50,303 nucleotides of DNA from Clostridia bacterium (GTDB taxonomy: Bacteria; Bacillota; Clostridia; Oscillospirales; Acutalibacteraceae): contig JAFVBH010000002.1 in NCBI GenBank assembly GCA_017480115.1, forward strand, positions 1-50,303. The letters run 5' to 3'. Positions 40,931 to 49,825 of the stretch are shown in pieces. The translations under genes were made by a program, and so were the position numbers. How positions within the stretch are numbered: position 1 is the stretch's first letter; the number at the start of each line of letters is the position of its first letter. The notes under the pieces were generated by a model, which did not search any database, was not told the origin of the DNA, and saw nothing but the letters and a program-made list of their open reading frames with translations.

Positions 40931-43302
40931 ACGCCATGAAGATTTCGGTCGGCAACAGCCGTATGGACAAAAAATGGAAGAACCGCGAAATATCGTGGGA
41001 GGACTTCTGCAAAAAGGTCAGCGTTACACAGCGCACGACCGAAACACAGGAGGAATACCGAAAGCTGAAAAAAGGCCGACAGGATGCGATCAAGGACGTC
41101 GGCGGTTTCGTCGGCGGTCATCTGAGGGAGGGACGGCGCAAAAACGGGAATGTTCTCTGCCGTTCCCTTTTGACGCTGGATATGGATTACGGCGAACCCT
41201 CCGTGTGGGATGAGATCGATATGTTCTTCGGGTTCCGCTGCTGTGTCTATTCCACCCACAAGCATACCCCGGAACATCCCCGTCTGCGCCTGATTATTCC
41301 GCTGGCGCGGGAGGTTTCCGAAGAGGAATACCCCGCTGTTGCGAGAATGATCGCAAAGGACATCGGCATCGATCTGTTTGACGATACCACCTATGAAGCC
41401 TGCCGTTTGATGTATTGGCCGTCCACCTCGGTCAACGGTGAGTTCTTTTTTCGGGAGAAAGACGGAGAAACGCTGAACCCGGACGAATATCTTGAGAGGT
41501 ATACAGATTGGCGCGACGCCTCCGCCTGGCCCGTTTCTTCCCGGCAATCGGAAGCGATTCACCGCGCAATCGCGCAACAGGCCGATCCGCTTGCAAAGCC
41601 GGGTGTTGTCGGCGCGTTCTGCCGCGCGTATACCATCGAGGACGCAATCGACGCGTTCCTTACGGATATTTACGAACCGTCTGCCATGAACGGCAGATAT
41701 GACTATATTCCCGCCGACTCCTCTGCGGGCGTCGTTGTGTACGACGGAAAATTCGCATATTCGCACCATGCCACCGACCCCGTTTGCGGACATCTGCTGA
41801 ATGCGTTTGATCTCGTTCGGCTGCACAGGTTCCGCGATCTGGATGAAAAGTGCGCCGCAGACACACCTCCGGGGAAACTCCCCAGCTTCAAGGCAATGAG
41901 CGAGTTTGCGATCAGGGATGAAAAGGTCAGATCGATTTTTGCGGAAGACCGCATGGCGCAGGCTGCCGAAGAGTTTCAGGATGAGGATTGGCAGAATTCT
42001 CTCGAAATCGACAAATCGGGCAGTATCAAAGATACGATGAGCAACATCTGCACGATTCTTCGCTTCGATGAAAATCTGCACAGTATTGTGTTCAATCAAT
42101 TCAAAAATATGATTGACGTAGTGGGCAGGCTGCCATGGCCGCAGGTCAAGCCCGGTTGGAGCGACACCGACCTTGCCTGCGCAAAGCTGTACTTTGAACG
42201 CACCTACGGGATATGGTCCCCGACGAAATTCAAGGATGCGCTTCTGGCGGTCAGCTCCTCCGAGCGTTTATACCATCCTGTAAAGGAGTATCTGAACACA
42301 CTCAAATGGGACGGTATTCCGCGACTTGATACCTTACTTATAGACTATCTCGGCGCGGAAGATACACCGTATGTCCGTGCGGTTACGCGAAAGACACTGG
42401 TCGCGGCGATAGCGCGGATATATAAGCCGGGGACAAAATTTGATTCCATTCTGGTCCTGAACGGCGCGCAGGGCATGGGTAAATCAACCCTGTTTGCGCG
42501 GCTCGGCAGAGAATGGTTTTCGGATTCTCTCTCCATCTCCGATATGAAGGACAAAACCGCCCCTGAAAAGCTGCAGGGATACTGGATTCTGGAATTGTCG
42601 GAGTTGAACGGCATCAAAAAAATGGACGTGGAAACTGTAAAATCGTTCATTACCCGAACGGACGACAAGTTCCGTCAAGCCTACGGTGTATCCGTGGAAA
42701 GTCATCCCAGATCCTGTGTTATCGTCGGAACGACAAACAGCGACGGCGGTTTCTTACGGGATATTACAGGTAACCGTCGTTTCTGGCCCGTTCGTGTAAC
42801 CGGGCACGGGAAATATCATCCGTGGGATTTAACGGAGGTCGACCAGGTATGGGCGGAAGCCATCGAATTCTATCATCGCGGAGAAGAACTGTTCCTGAAA
42901 GACGAGGTCGCCGCGGAAGCGTACCGTCAACAGCGCGACGCCATGGAAACCGACGACCGCGAGGGCATTGTCGGGGAATACCTTGACCGTCTGCTGCCTG
43001 AAAATTGGGACAAAATGGATCTGTTTGACAGGCGCAATTTTCTCAGCGGCAGCGAGTTCGGCGGCGAACTGCGGGAGGGCGTTACGCAGCGCACCCGTGT
43101 CTGCGCGATGGAAATATGGTGCGAGTGTTTCGGGAAATCGCGCGAATCGCTCAAGAAAAGTGACGCTTATGAAATCGAGGGTATTTTATACAAGCTCGGC
43201 GGCTGGCAGCGATATGCCGGTAACGCACAGGGAAAAATCCGTATCCCCGGTTATGGCGTCCAAAAAGCATATATCCGTGTTGCCGATGCAAACGATGCGT
43301 AA
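40927..43302 (+). CDS. VapE-family phage primase-helicase
   Basis: A 791-residue protein with two parts. The N-terminal primase-like part has SLLTLDMDYG near residue 79 (Asp-x-Asp) and CVYSTHKHTPEHPRLRLIIP near 105-125, the archaeo-eukaryotic primase pattern. The C-terminal VapE ATPase has Walker A GAQGMGKSTL near 514, a Walker B-like WILELSELNG near 555, and GTTNSDGGFLRDITGNRRFW near 605-625. It is expected to prime and unwind DNA for phage replication with the family A polymerase upstream. GGAGG precedes the ATG. Confidence 0.92.
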   Translation: MNAMKISVGNSRMDKKWKNREISWEDFCKKVSVTQRTTETQEEYRKLKKGRQDAIKDVGGFVGGHLREGRRKNGNVLCRSLLTLDMDYGEPSVWDEIDMFFGFRCCVYSTHKHTPEHPRLRLIIPLAREVSEEEYPAVARMIAKDIGIDLFDDTTYEACRLMYWPSTSVNGEFFFREKDGETLNPDEYLERYTDWRDASAWPVSSRQSEAIHRAIAQQADPLAKPGVVGAFCRAYTIEDAIDAFLTDIYEPSAMNGRYDYIPADSSAGVVVYDGKFAYSHHATDPVCGHLLNAFDLVRLHRFRDLDEKCAADTPPGKLPSFKAMSEFAIRDEKVRSIFAEDRMAQAAEEFQDEDWQNSLEIDKSGSIKDTMSNICTILRFDENLHSIVFNQFKNMIDVVGRLPWPQVKPGWSDTDLACAKLYFERTYGIWSPTKFKDALLAVSSSERLYHPVKEYLNTLKWDGIPRLDTLLIDYLGAEDTPYVRAVTRKTLVAAIARIYKPGTKFDSILVLNGAQGMGKSTLFARLGREWFSDSLSISDMKDKTAPEKLQGYWILELSELNGIKKMDVETVKSFITRTDDKFRQAYGVSVESHPRSCVIVGTTNSDGGFLRDITGNRRFWPVRVTGHGKYHPWDLTEVDQVWAEAIEFYHRGEELFLKDEVAAEAYRQQRDAMETDDREGIVGEYLDRLLPENWDKMDLFDRRNFLSGSEFGGELREGVTQRTRVCAMEIWCECFGKSRESLKKSDAYEIEGILYKLGGWQRYAGNAQGKIRIPGYGVQKAYIRVADANDA

Positions 43303-43533
43303 CGGTCGGAATGTTGCCAATCGTTGCCGTTGGCGAGCATTGTTAACGTCAGGTGTAACACCCCAAGCCCCCGCCCGGTAGGGAAAAACTGTACTTTGTT
43401 GCTGATGTTGCCGATGACTTAATTAAAGTTTATGAAGTAGGTAAAAAGATAGAATACGGCAACGCATACACGCATATACGGAGAAACTTTAGAATTATCA
43501 TCGGCAACGGTAACCGGTAACATGGAGGAAAAC
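43303..43533. other. Intergenic region with GTTGCCGATG-type repeats
   Basis: About 230 bp without a gene. GTTGCCGATGA (43407-43417) recurs inverted as TCATCGGCAAC (43498-43508). Related pieces GTTGCCAATCGTTGCCG, GTTGCTGATG, CGGCAACGC and GGTAACCGGTAAC are spread over the stretch. Placed just after the primase-helicase gene it could be a replication origin or operator region; this is inference. Confidence 0.5.
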
Positions 43534-43815
43534 ATGAACGAAAGAGAAATTGAAAGAAAATTTGTAAAAGCCGTGAAAGCATACGGCGGTCTTGCTCTGA
43601 AATTTGTCAGCCCCGGTTTTGACGGTGTTCCCGACCGTCTGGTTTTACTCCCCGGAGGCAGAATCGCCTTTATCGAACTGAAAGCACCGGGAAAAGAAAT
43701 GCGTCCTTTGCAGGTAAGGAGAAAAAGGCAGTTGGAAAAACTCGGCTTTTTGATCTACTGCATTGACTCCCCGGAAAACATCGGAGGAATCATCCATGAA
43801 ATATTGTCCGCATGA
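43534..43815 (+). CDS. VRR-NUC domain nuclease
   Basis: A 93-residue single-domain VRR-NUC protein, the short stand-alone form found in phages. FVSPGFDGVPDRLVLLPGGRIAFIELKAPG (split as GVPDRLVLLPGG and IAFIELKAPG) near residues 30-58 holds the Asp and Glu-x-Lys of the nuclease centre. The ATG at 43534 lies seven bases after GGAGG. It overlaps the SNF2 helicase start by 20 bp; this pair is a frequent phage combination, suggesting joint action in DNA processing. Confidence 0.9.
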   Translation: MNEREIERKFVKAVKAYGGLALKFVSPGFDGVPDRLVLLPGGRIAFIELKAPGKEMRPLQVRRKRQLEKLGFLIYCIDSPENIGGIIHEILSA

Positions 43816-45160
43816 ATACCAGGCGTACACAAGCCGATTTATCGTCAGCAATCCCGTCGCCGCCGTATTCCTCGACATGGGGCTGGGAAAAACGGTATCC
43901 ACGCTGAGCGCAATCAACGACCTGTGCTTTGACTATTTCGATACCCGGCGAATTCTCATTATCGCCCCGTTGAGAGTTGCCAGAGATACATGGCCTGCGG
44001 AAATCAAAAAATGGGATCACCTCAAAAACCTCACATACGCCGTCGCAGTGGGGAATGAAAATGAGCGGTTATCGGCGTTACGACAGAAAACCGATCTTTG
44101 TATCATCAACCGGGAAAACGTGCAATGGCTTGTTGAGGAAAGCGGCGTTCCGTTTGACTTCGATATGATCGTCATTGATGAGCTGTCCTCGTTCAAAAGC
44201 TGGCAGGCAAAGCGGTTCCGTTCCCTTCTGAAAGTCCGACCGTTCGTCAAACGCATTGTGGGGCTTACGGGAACACCGTCCTCAAACGGTTTGATGGATT
44301 TATGGGCGGAATTCAGAATCCTCGATCTGGGGAAACGGCTTGGCAGATACATCACCCATTATCGCACCGAATATTTTCTGCCGGATAAGCGAAACGGGCA
44401 GGTGGTGTTCTCCTACAAACCGAAACCCGGCGCAGAGGACGCCATATATGAAAAAATCGGGGATATCACGATTTCCATGAAAGCAACCGATCATTTGCAA
44501 ATGCCGGAACGCGTCCATAATGAGATCACTGTGCGGTTGTCCGAAAAGGAGCGAAAAACCTACGACGCCATGAAAAACGATCTCGTCATTTCCCTGCAGG
44601 GAGAAGAAATCGACGCGAATAACGCGGCGGCGCTGGCAAACAAACTCTCTCAAATGGCAAACGGCGCGATTTACGGAGAAGATCGCCGGGTTTATGAAAT
44701 ACACGATAAAAAACTCGACGCATTGGAAGATTTGATTGAGGCGGCAAACGGAAAATCCCTGCTGATTGCGTACTGGTTCAAGCACGATCTGGAGCGTATT
44801 TCTGGAAGGCTGCATAAACTGCATATTCCGTTCGCTCTTTTGGATGACTCCGAAAGTATCCGCAGATGGAATGCCGGAGAACTGCCAATTGCGCTGATCC
44901 ATCCCGCGTCTGCCGGGCATGGGCTGAATCTGCAGACAGGGGGATCGACGCTCGTGTGGTTTGGGCTTACATGGAGCCTGGAATTATACCAGCAGACCAT
45001 CGGTCGGCTCTGGCGGCAGGGGCAGACAGCCGGAACGGTTGTCATACACCATATCATATGTGAGAAAACAATCGATGCGCGGATCATGGCGGCTTTACGA
45101 ACGAAAGAAAAAACACAGACCGCGCTGATTGAAGCGGTCAAAGCGAATTTGGAGGTATGA
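43796..45160 (+). CDS. Phage SNF2-family helicase
   Basis: A 454-residue SF2 DNA translocase. Walker A is FLDMGLGKTVST near residue 25, the DExx box VIDELSSFK near 127, motif III GLTGTPSSN near 158, and motifs V-VI HPASAGHGLNLQ and QTIGRLWRQGQ near 370-410. The length is short, as usual for phage members. GGAGG precedes the ATG at 43796. It likely remodels DNA during replication or recombination with the VRR-NUC protein. Confidence 0.92.
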   Translation: MKYCPHEYQAYTSRFIVSNPVAAVFLDMGLGKTVSTLSAINDLCFDYFDTRRILIIAPLRVARDTWPAEIKKWDHLKNLTYAVAVGNENERLSALRQKTDLCIINRENVQWLVEESGVPFDFDMIVIDELSSFKSWQAKRFRSLLKVRPFVKRIVGLTGTPSSNGLMDLWAEFRILDLGKRLGRYITHYRTEYFLPDKRNGQVVFSYKPKPGAEDAIYEKIGDITISMKATDHLQMPERVHNEITVRLSEKERKTYDAMKNDLVISLQGEEIDANNAAALANKLSQMANGAIYGEDRRVYEIHDKKLDALEDLIEAANGKSLLIAYWFKHDLERISGRLHKLHIPFALLDDSESIRRWNAGELPIALIHPASAGHGLNLQTGGSTLVWFGLTWSLELYQQTIGRLWRQGQTAGTVVIHHIICEKTIDARIMAALRTKEKTQTALIEAVKANLEV

Positions 45161-45162
45161 AA

Positions 45163-45582
45163 ATGACTGCAAAAGAATACTTAAATCAGGCGTACAGATT
45201 GGATCAAAGGATCGATGCGAAAATCGCCCAGGTTGCATCGCTGAATGATCTTGCTACAAAATGTACCGCTACGCTGTCGGATATGCCGAAGAATCCGAAC
45301 AGAGGCGCGACGACAATGGCGGATGCGGTTGATAAAATTGTCGATTTGCAACGGGAGATCAACAGCGACATTGACCGCCTTGTCGATTTGAAACGGGAAA
45401 TTGTGCGTGTTATTAAAGCGGTCGGTAATCCCGAATATCAGACCCTGCTTGAAAAACGCTATCTGTGCTTTATGGCATGGGAGCAGATTGCCGTGGATAT
45501 GGGCTATGAACTGCGGTATCTGCACAAACTCCATGTCCGCGCTCTGGAATGTTGCGTGATCCCGGACGAAACAGGGCACTAA
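45163..45582 (+). CDS. DUF1492-like phage late regulator
   Basis: A 139-residue protein with the DUF1492 layout: a long N-terminal coiled helix (YLNQAYRLDQRIDAKIAQVASLNDL), a second helical stretch (DKIVDLQREINSDIDRLVDLKREI) and a C-terminal sigma region 4-like helix-turn-helix (LLEKRYLCFMAWEQIAVDMGYELRYLHKLHVRALE). Such proteins activate late phage genes. Two ATG codons are available; 45163 has the better spacing (7 bases) from GGAGGT. A terminator follows. Confidence 0.85.
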   Translation: MTAKEYLNQAYRLDQRIDAKIAQVASLNDLATKCTATLSDMPKNPNRGATTMADAVDKIVDLQREINSDIDRLVDLKREIVRVIKAVGNPEYQTLLEKRYLCFMAWEQIAVDMGYELRYLHKLHVRALECCVIPDETGH

Positions 45583-45642
45583 AAGACATGGAAAGACACC
45601 TCGCACATATGTTATTCTATACAATGGCAGAATGAAAAAGAG

Positions 45643-45685
45643 AGCTTCCACGAGACTTCCTTTCCCTCGTGGGGGCTTTTCTTCT
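45643..45685 (+). terminator. Terminator after the DUF1492 gene
   Basis: AGCTTCCACGAG (45643-45654) pairs over 12 bp, with two G-U wobbles in RNA, with CTCGTGGGGGCT (45666-45677), followed by TTTCTTCT. It ends the early operon. Confidence 0.82.
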
Positions 45686-45698
45686 GCCCCTCGAATCG

Positions 45699-45960
45699 CC
45701 CGTAAACTATGGTACCGTGTGTTTACGGGATACACAATATTTGCAGTTGCGGTACCTCCTCTCCACAGGAAAACAATATCAACACCATTCTTCCCCCAAA
45801 ACAGCCCTGGTTTCTGCCGCATCTTCTCCTTTCCTGCGGCAATTCCCCCGGACAGGGTACCGAATGGTAAACAGGAAACACCATATCGCCCTTTGCCTCC
45901 GGCGTTATGGTGTTTCCTGTGTTGATATTGTTTTTCCTGTATTTGCAAATACAGTATCCT
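45699..45960 (+). ncRNA. Nested inverted-repeat region, candidate phage RNA or packaging site
   Basis: CCCGTAAAC/GTTTACGGG lies at 45699-45729. CAGGAAAACAATATCAACAC (45766-45785) pairs with 45919-45939 with one bulged base. Inside it ACAGGAAACACCATATCGCC (45871-45890) pairs with 45901-45920 with one mismatch. CTGTATTTGCAAATACAG (45937-45954) is a perfect palindrome, and TGCCGCA/TGCGGCA lies at 45815-45841. The arms nest in order, so a rod-like fold is possible. No gene is supported. It lies between the early terminator and the HNH/terminase genes, where cos sites often occur. Confidence 0.5.
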
Positions 45961-45987
45961 ATATGTTCTACAGACAAGGTGATTGAA

Positions 45988-46335
45988 ATGCCCAGGCGAC
46001 CGAAGCGTCCGTGTTCCTGGCCCGGTTGCGGGAATCTGACGGACGGACAATATTGTTCCCTACACGAAACGCAGGCGCGCCGCCGTTATGACAGATACGA
46101 ACGCAGCCCCGATGTAAACCGCAAATACGGCAGAGTATGGAAACGCATCCGCGACCGCTACGCAGCGGAGCATCCTCTGTGTGAGCGGTGCCTTGCGGAA
46201 GGACGAATGACGCCCGTGGATGAAGTGCATCATATTCTGCCGGTTACACAGGGAGGAACACACGACAGGGGTAATCTGATGAGTTTATGCCGCTCCTGTC
46301 ACAACAAAATTCACCGGGAACTTGGCGACAGATAA
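45988..46335 (+). CDS. HNH endonuclease (packaging type)
   Basis: A 115-residue HNH nuclease. The N-terminal zinc knuckle RPCSWPGCGNLTDGQYCSLH is near residues 8-27 and the HNH core VDEVHHILPVTQGG then NLMSLCRSCHNKIH near 77-108. Length and position before the terminase small subunit match the HNH proteins that assist terminase in DNA packaging. AAGGTGATT precedes the ATG at 45988. Confidence 0.93.
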   Translation: MPRRPKRPCSWPGCGNLTDGQYCSLHETQARRRYDRYERSPDVNRKYGRVWKRIRDRYAAEHPLCERCLAEGRMTPVDEVHHILPVTQGGTHDRGNLMSLCRSCHNKIHRELGDR

Positions 46336-46353
46336 ACTGTACTTCAATATGCA

Positions 46354-46390
46354 AAAGTGGAATCGGTCAAATTATATGCGATTCCACTTT
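46354..46390. terminator. Hairpin between convergent HNH and doc
   Basis: AAAGTGGAATCG (46354-46365) and CGATTCCACTTT (46379-46390) form a 12-bp perfect stem between two converging transcription units. T-runs are weak on both sides, so efficiency is uncertain. Confidence 0.65.
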
Positions 46391-46426
46391 CCTTGTTTTA
46401 TGCAGTTTTCTGTAAAGGGATTTGCC

Positions 46427-46804
46427 TTACATCTGATGGTTTAATATCCATTGAAGCAACTCTTGAAAATCATATTCACCGGAAGCCACTTTCAAAATCA
46501 CGTCTGACAGTTCATCCTGTTCATACACAAGTTCAATCTTATTTATCGCGAGGAACACAAGCATTGCGTGTGCCCCGATTCTCTTGTTGCCGTCTACAAA
46601 GGCGTGGTTTTTTACCAGCCCGTAACCAAGCCGGGCTGCCTTTTGCTGAATGGACGGGAATATATCAGTTTCGCCGTAGGATTGAAACGGGGCATGGATT
46701 GCGGCGTCCAAAAGGGAATCATCCAGCAGCCCGTGGCTTCCTCACGTTTCCCGAATCAGCTGGTCGTGCAGCATGATTACCTGATCTCTTGTCAGAACGA
46801 TCAT
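46427..46804 (-). pseudogene. doc: Doc toxin gene broken by in-frame TGA
   Basis: The minus-strand frame begins MIVLTRDQVIMLHDQLIRET, then TGA (46742-46744), then continues in frame as GSHGLLDDSLLDAAIHAPFQ. The stop falls where Fic/Doc proteins have the first glycine of ETGGSHG, so one base change (GGA to TGA) explains it. Everything after is intact, including HAFVDGNKRIGAHAM with the Fic motif that phosphorylates EF-Tu. The start overlaps the antitoxin stop (ATGA). Without readthrough or restart at TTG 46711 no active toxin would be made. Confidence 0.85.
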
Positions 46805-47043
46805 TTGGCAAGTACCTCATACGCTGCGCGGTTTTGTTCGATCAATCTTTTGGAAACGGCAAGGATGTCTTCATCGGAGGCGGTCTGTTCCGCTTCGGCT
46901 TTTCCGAACTCGATGAGGAGATAACGGGGGGTATTGTTTTTCAGTATTACAACGGAGCCGTTTTCATCGACCATCCGCGCAACGCGGGAGAAATTCTGAT
47001 TTGCTTCGGTGATAGATACCAGGTTGTTCGTGTTAACCGTCAT
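46801..47043 (-). CDS. phd: Phd-type antitoxin
   Basis: An 80-residue Phd/YefM antitoxin. The N-terminal DNA-binding part has NNLVSITEANQNFSRVARMVDENGSVVILKNNTPRYLLI, and the C-terminal part is the helical toxin-neutralising tail. AAGGAG precedes the ATG, and it has its own promoter. The frame is intact while its partner doc is broken, and it is inserted on the opposite strand to the phage genes around it. Confidence 0.92.
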   Translation of the reverse strand: MTVNTNNLVSITEANQNFSRVARMVDENGSVVILKNNTPRYLLIEFGKAEAEQTASDEDILAVSKRLIEQNRAAYEVLAK

Positions 47044-47073
47044 GTTGGTTCGCTCCTTTCATCTTACGTTTTT

Positions 47074-47102
47074 AGTATAACATAGTTTTAGGAGATATTC
47101 AA
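47074..47102 (-). promoter_or_regulatory. phd-doc promoter
   Basis: On the minus strand TTGAAT (47097-47102) and TATACT (47074-47079) are 17 bases apart, 30 bp before the phd start. Phd normally represses this type of promoter. Confidence 0.75.
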
Positions 47103-47244
47103 CCTATTTCAAAAAATATTTTTTCGGGAGGGGCGGTCAAAATCTCTAAAACGAAATTTTTCGGGCAACGGCCCGGGGTCATCTGTGCAAAAATCGGAAA
47201 TCAAACGGGGTATTAACCGCCCCGGCAAAAAAGAGGTGTAAAGT

Positions 47245-47787
47245 TTGGCAAAAGACGGCACGAATCGCGGCGGACAACGCGTCGGATCGGGCAGAAAAAG
47301 CAAGGCTCTGACCGATAAAATCGCGGTTGGGAAAGCGGACGGTGCGATGATTCTGCCAAAGCCCGCCGATATTGAGGGCGCTGAGATGCCCCCGGTGAAG
47401 GAATATCTGAAAGCAGCGCAGAAAAACGGCAAAGACCTGTGCGCGGAAGAAGTATATAAAGAAACATTTTTATGGCTGAAAGCGCGTGGCTGTGAAGCGT
47501 TAGTAAACAACCAGCTGATCGAGCAGTATGCCATGTCCGTTTCAAGATGGATTCAATGCGAGGACGCCATTTCCGAATTTGGGTTCCTTGCAAAACATCC
47601 GACTACGGGAAACGCCATCGCTTCCCCCTATGTAGCGATGAGCCAAACCTATATGAAACAGGTAAACCAGACCTGGTACCAAATCTATCAGGTTGTCAAG
47701 GAAAACTGCTCTGTGGAGTACGGCGGCAAAAGCCCCCAGGATGACTTGATGGAGCGTTTGCTTTCCGCGAGGAAAGGCAATCAATAA
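47245..47787 (+). CDS. P27-family phage terminase small subunit
   Basis: A 180-residue protein with the P27 small terminase layout: a basic GRGG-type N-terminus (GTNRGGQRVGSGRKSKAL), PVKEYLKAAQKNGKDLCAEEVYKETFLWLKARG, and the central helical region MSVSRWIQCEDAISEFGFLAKHPTTGNAIASPYVAM. It recognises phage DNA for packaging. The start is TTG, eight bases after AGAGGTG. The large subunit is not in the window before 50303; a methylation cassette comes between. Confidence 0.9.
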   Translation: MAKDGTNRGGQRVGSGRKSKALTDKIAVGKADGAMILPKPADIEGAEMPPVKEYLKAAQKNGKDLCAEEVYKETFLWLKARGCEALVNNQLIEQYAMSVSRWIQCEDAISEFGFLAKHPTTGNAIASPYVAMSQTYMKQVNQTWYQIYQVVKENCSVEYGGKSPQDDLMERLLSARKGNQ

Positions 47788-47804
47788 AAAACGGAGGAAA
47801 CATC

Positions 47805-48587
47805 ATGTTTGAAAAAGTCAACCCCAATCACCCTGATAAACTGGCGGATCGCATCGCGGGCGCTGTTGTCGATCTTGCCTATACAAAAGAAACGAACCCC
47901 CGTATCGCTGTAGAAGTTCTGCTCGGTCATGGGTTGTGTCACGTTATTGCCGAATCCTCGGTGACGATTCCGGCAAGAGAGGTGATTGAAGCTGTCCATC
48001 GGATCGCCGGTCCGTTGATCGTTGATTATGCGGAAGTGCCGCAGGATGGTCACCTGGCGGATAATCAGATGGACGGCTTCCGCTGCGGCGACAACGGCAT
48101 TTTCAAAGGCGTCCCCGTGACAGGGGAACAGAAAAGGCTGTCTGAAACAGCGCGTGAAATCTATGAAAAATATCCGTATGACGGAAAATACATTCTTGAC
48201 GGCGGCCGCCTGATCATCTGTCAGAGCAATGCGGAAAGCGGAGAACTTCGCAAGCTGTATCCCGATGCCGAAATCAATCCTCTTGGTGATTGGACGGGCG
48301 GTTCCGAAGTAGACGCAGGTGCAACCAACCGCAAATTGGGCAGCGATATGGCCGACTCCGTGACTGGCGGCGGTCTGCACGGAAAGGACCTCTCAAAGGC
48401 TGATGTGTCTGTCAACATTTATGCGTGGCTTGAAGCGCAACGCACCGGAAAACCCGTAGAACTATGCTGTGCAATCGGTGACGCGGAGGTCGGAGGTCTG
48501 CCGTATGCGAAGATCGTCGCAACTGCAAAAGCATACATTCAGCAGCTTGGCGGCTTTGAAAAATTCGCGGAATGGGGTCTTGTGTGA
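47805..48587 (+). CDS. Short phage SAM synthetase (MetK-like)
   Basis: A 260-residue relative of S-adenosylmethionine synthetase, against about 380-400 for the cellular enzyme. NPNHPDKLADRIAGAVVDLA near residue 6 replaces the GHPDKICDQISDAVLD motif, GGSEVDAGATNRKLGSDMAD near 164 and GGGLHGKDLSKADVSVNIYAW near 186 match the C-terminal catalytic loop of MetK. It likely makes SAM for the adjacent methyltransferase. Missing segments correspond to parts of the central domain, so activity must be tested. GGAGG precedes the ATG; the stop overlaps the next start by one base. Confidence 0.88.
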   Translation: MFEKVNPNHPDKLADRIAGAVVDLAYTKETNPRIAVEVLLGHGLCHVIAESSVTIPAREVIEAVHRIAGPLIVDYAEVPQDGHLADNQMDGFRCGDNGIFKGVPVTGEQKRLSETAREIYEKYPYDGKYILDGGRLIICQSNAESGELRKLYPDAEINPLGDWTGGSEVDAGATNRKLGSDMADSVTGGGLHGKDLSKADVSVNIYAWLEAQRTGKPVELCCAIGDAEVGGLPYAKIVATAKAYIQQLGGFEKFAEWGLV

Positions 48588-49825
48588 TGGTTATTGAGAA
48601 GAAGAATATAACCGACCTGCTCCCTGCGGAATACAACCCCCGAAAAGATTTGAAACCCGGCGATCCAGAATATGAAAAACTGAAACGCTCCCTGGAGCAA
48701 TTCGGCTATGTTGAGCCGGTCATCTGGAACCGGACGACGGGAAGAGTCGTCGGCGGGCACCAGCGGTTGAAAGTCCTCAAAGATTTCGGCATTACCGAAA
48801 TCGAATGCGTTGTCGTTGAACTGTCGGAAGAAAAGGAAAAGGCGCTGAATGTTGCGCTCAACAAAATATCCGGTGATTGGGACAAGGACAAACTCGCTTT
48901 GCTTATTGCCGATTTACAGGGCGCGGATTTTGATGTATCTTTGACCGGTTTTGAACCGGCGGAGATTGACGACCTTTTTAAGGATACGCTGAAAGACGGA
49001 ATCAAAGAGGACCATTTTGATGTTGAGGCAGAACTTGAAAAACCGTGTTTCTCCAAAAAAGGAGATATTTGGACGCTCGGCAGACACCGTCTTATCTGCG
49101 GGGATTCCACGGATGCCGAAACGTATGCGCTTTTGATGAACGGCAGAAAAGCAAATCTTGTCGTAACCGATCCACCGTATAATGTGAACTATGAAGGCAC
49201 GGCGGGAAAAATCAAAAACGATAATATGGAAAATGAAGCATTCTATCAATTTCTTCTGAGTGCGTTTTCAAATATGGAATCGGTGATGGCGGACGATGCG
49301 TCCATCTATGTGTTTCACGCCGACACCGAAGGGCTGAATTTCCGCAGGGCTTTTGCCGATGCGGGATTTTTTCTTTCCGGCTGCTGTATCTGGGAGAAAC
49401 AATCTCTTGTTCTGGGACGCTCCCCCTATCAGTGGCAGCATGAACCCGTTTTGTTCGGCTGGAAGAAAAAAGGGAAACATCAATGGTACACAGGCCGCAA
49501 AGAAACGACCATCTGGAAGTTCGATAAGCCGAAGAAAAACGGGGACCACCCCACGATGAAGCCCATTGACCTGCTTGCATATCCGATTATGAATTCATCC
49601 ATGTCCAACACGCTGGTACTTGATCCTTTCGGCGGCTCCGGCAGCACCCTGATTGCCTGCGAACAAACCGACCGCGATTGCCATATGATCGAACTGGATG
49701 AAAAATTCTGTGACGTTATCGTGAAGAGATACATTGAGCAGGTCGGTTCTTCTGAAAGCGTTTCCGTTCAAAGGGACGGGCTAACTTTTGCGTTCAACGA
49801 AATATACGGAGGGAGCGACACATGA
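48587..49825 (+). CDS. ParB-DNA methyltransferase fusion
   Basis: A 412-residue two-domain phage protein. The N-terminal ParB-like domain has LLPAEYNPRKDL near residue 10 and GGHQRLKVLKDFG near 55. The C-terminal N6-adenine/N4-cytosine methyltransferase has VTDPPYNVNYEG near 197 and LDPFGGSGSTLIACEQ near 345; this order (DPPY before FxGxGS) is the beta class. It modifies phage DNA, possibly against host restriction such as the type I system of this window. Translation is coupled to the MetK-like gene. Confidence 0.93.
   Translation: MVIEKKNITDLLPAEYNPRKDLKPGDPEYEKLKRSLEQFGYVEPVIWNRTTGRVVGGHQRLKVLKDFGITEIECVVVELSEEKEKALNVALNKISGDWDKDKLALLIADLQGADFDVSLTGFEPAEIDDLFKDTLKDGIKEDHFDVEAELEKPCFSKKGDIWTLGRHRLICGDSTDAETYALLMNGRKANLVVTDPPYNVNYEGTAGKIKNDNMENEAFYQFLLSAFSNMESVMADDASIYVFHADTEGLNFRRAFADAGFFLSGCCIWEKQSLVLGRSPYQWQHEPVLFGWKKKGKHQWYTGRKETTIWKFDKPKKNGDHPTMKPIDLLAYPIMNSSMSNTLVLDPFGGSGSTLIACEQTDRDCHMIELDEKFCDVIVKRYIEQVGSSESVSVQRDGLTFAFNEIYGGSDT

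Noticed and set aside
45632..45986. Open frames across the nested repeats before the HNH gene
   Set aside because: Several frames are open on both strands, but they run through a terminator and inverted repeats and lack ribosome sites and family features.
46739..46747. Selenocysteine or recoded TGA in doc
   Set aside because: The position is normally glycine, no selenocysteine element is evident, and other genes in the window use TGA as a stop. A nonsense mutation is simpler.
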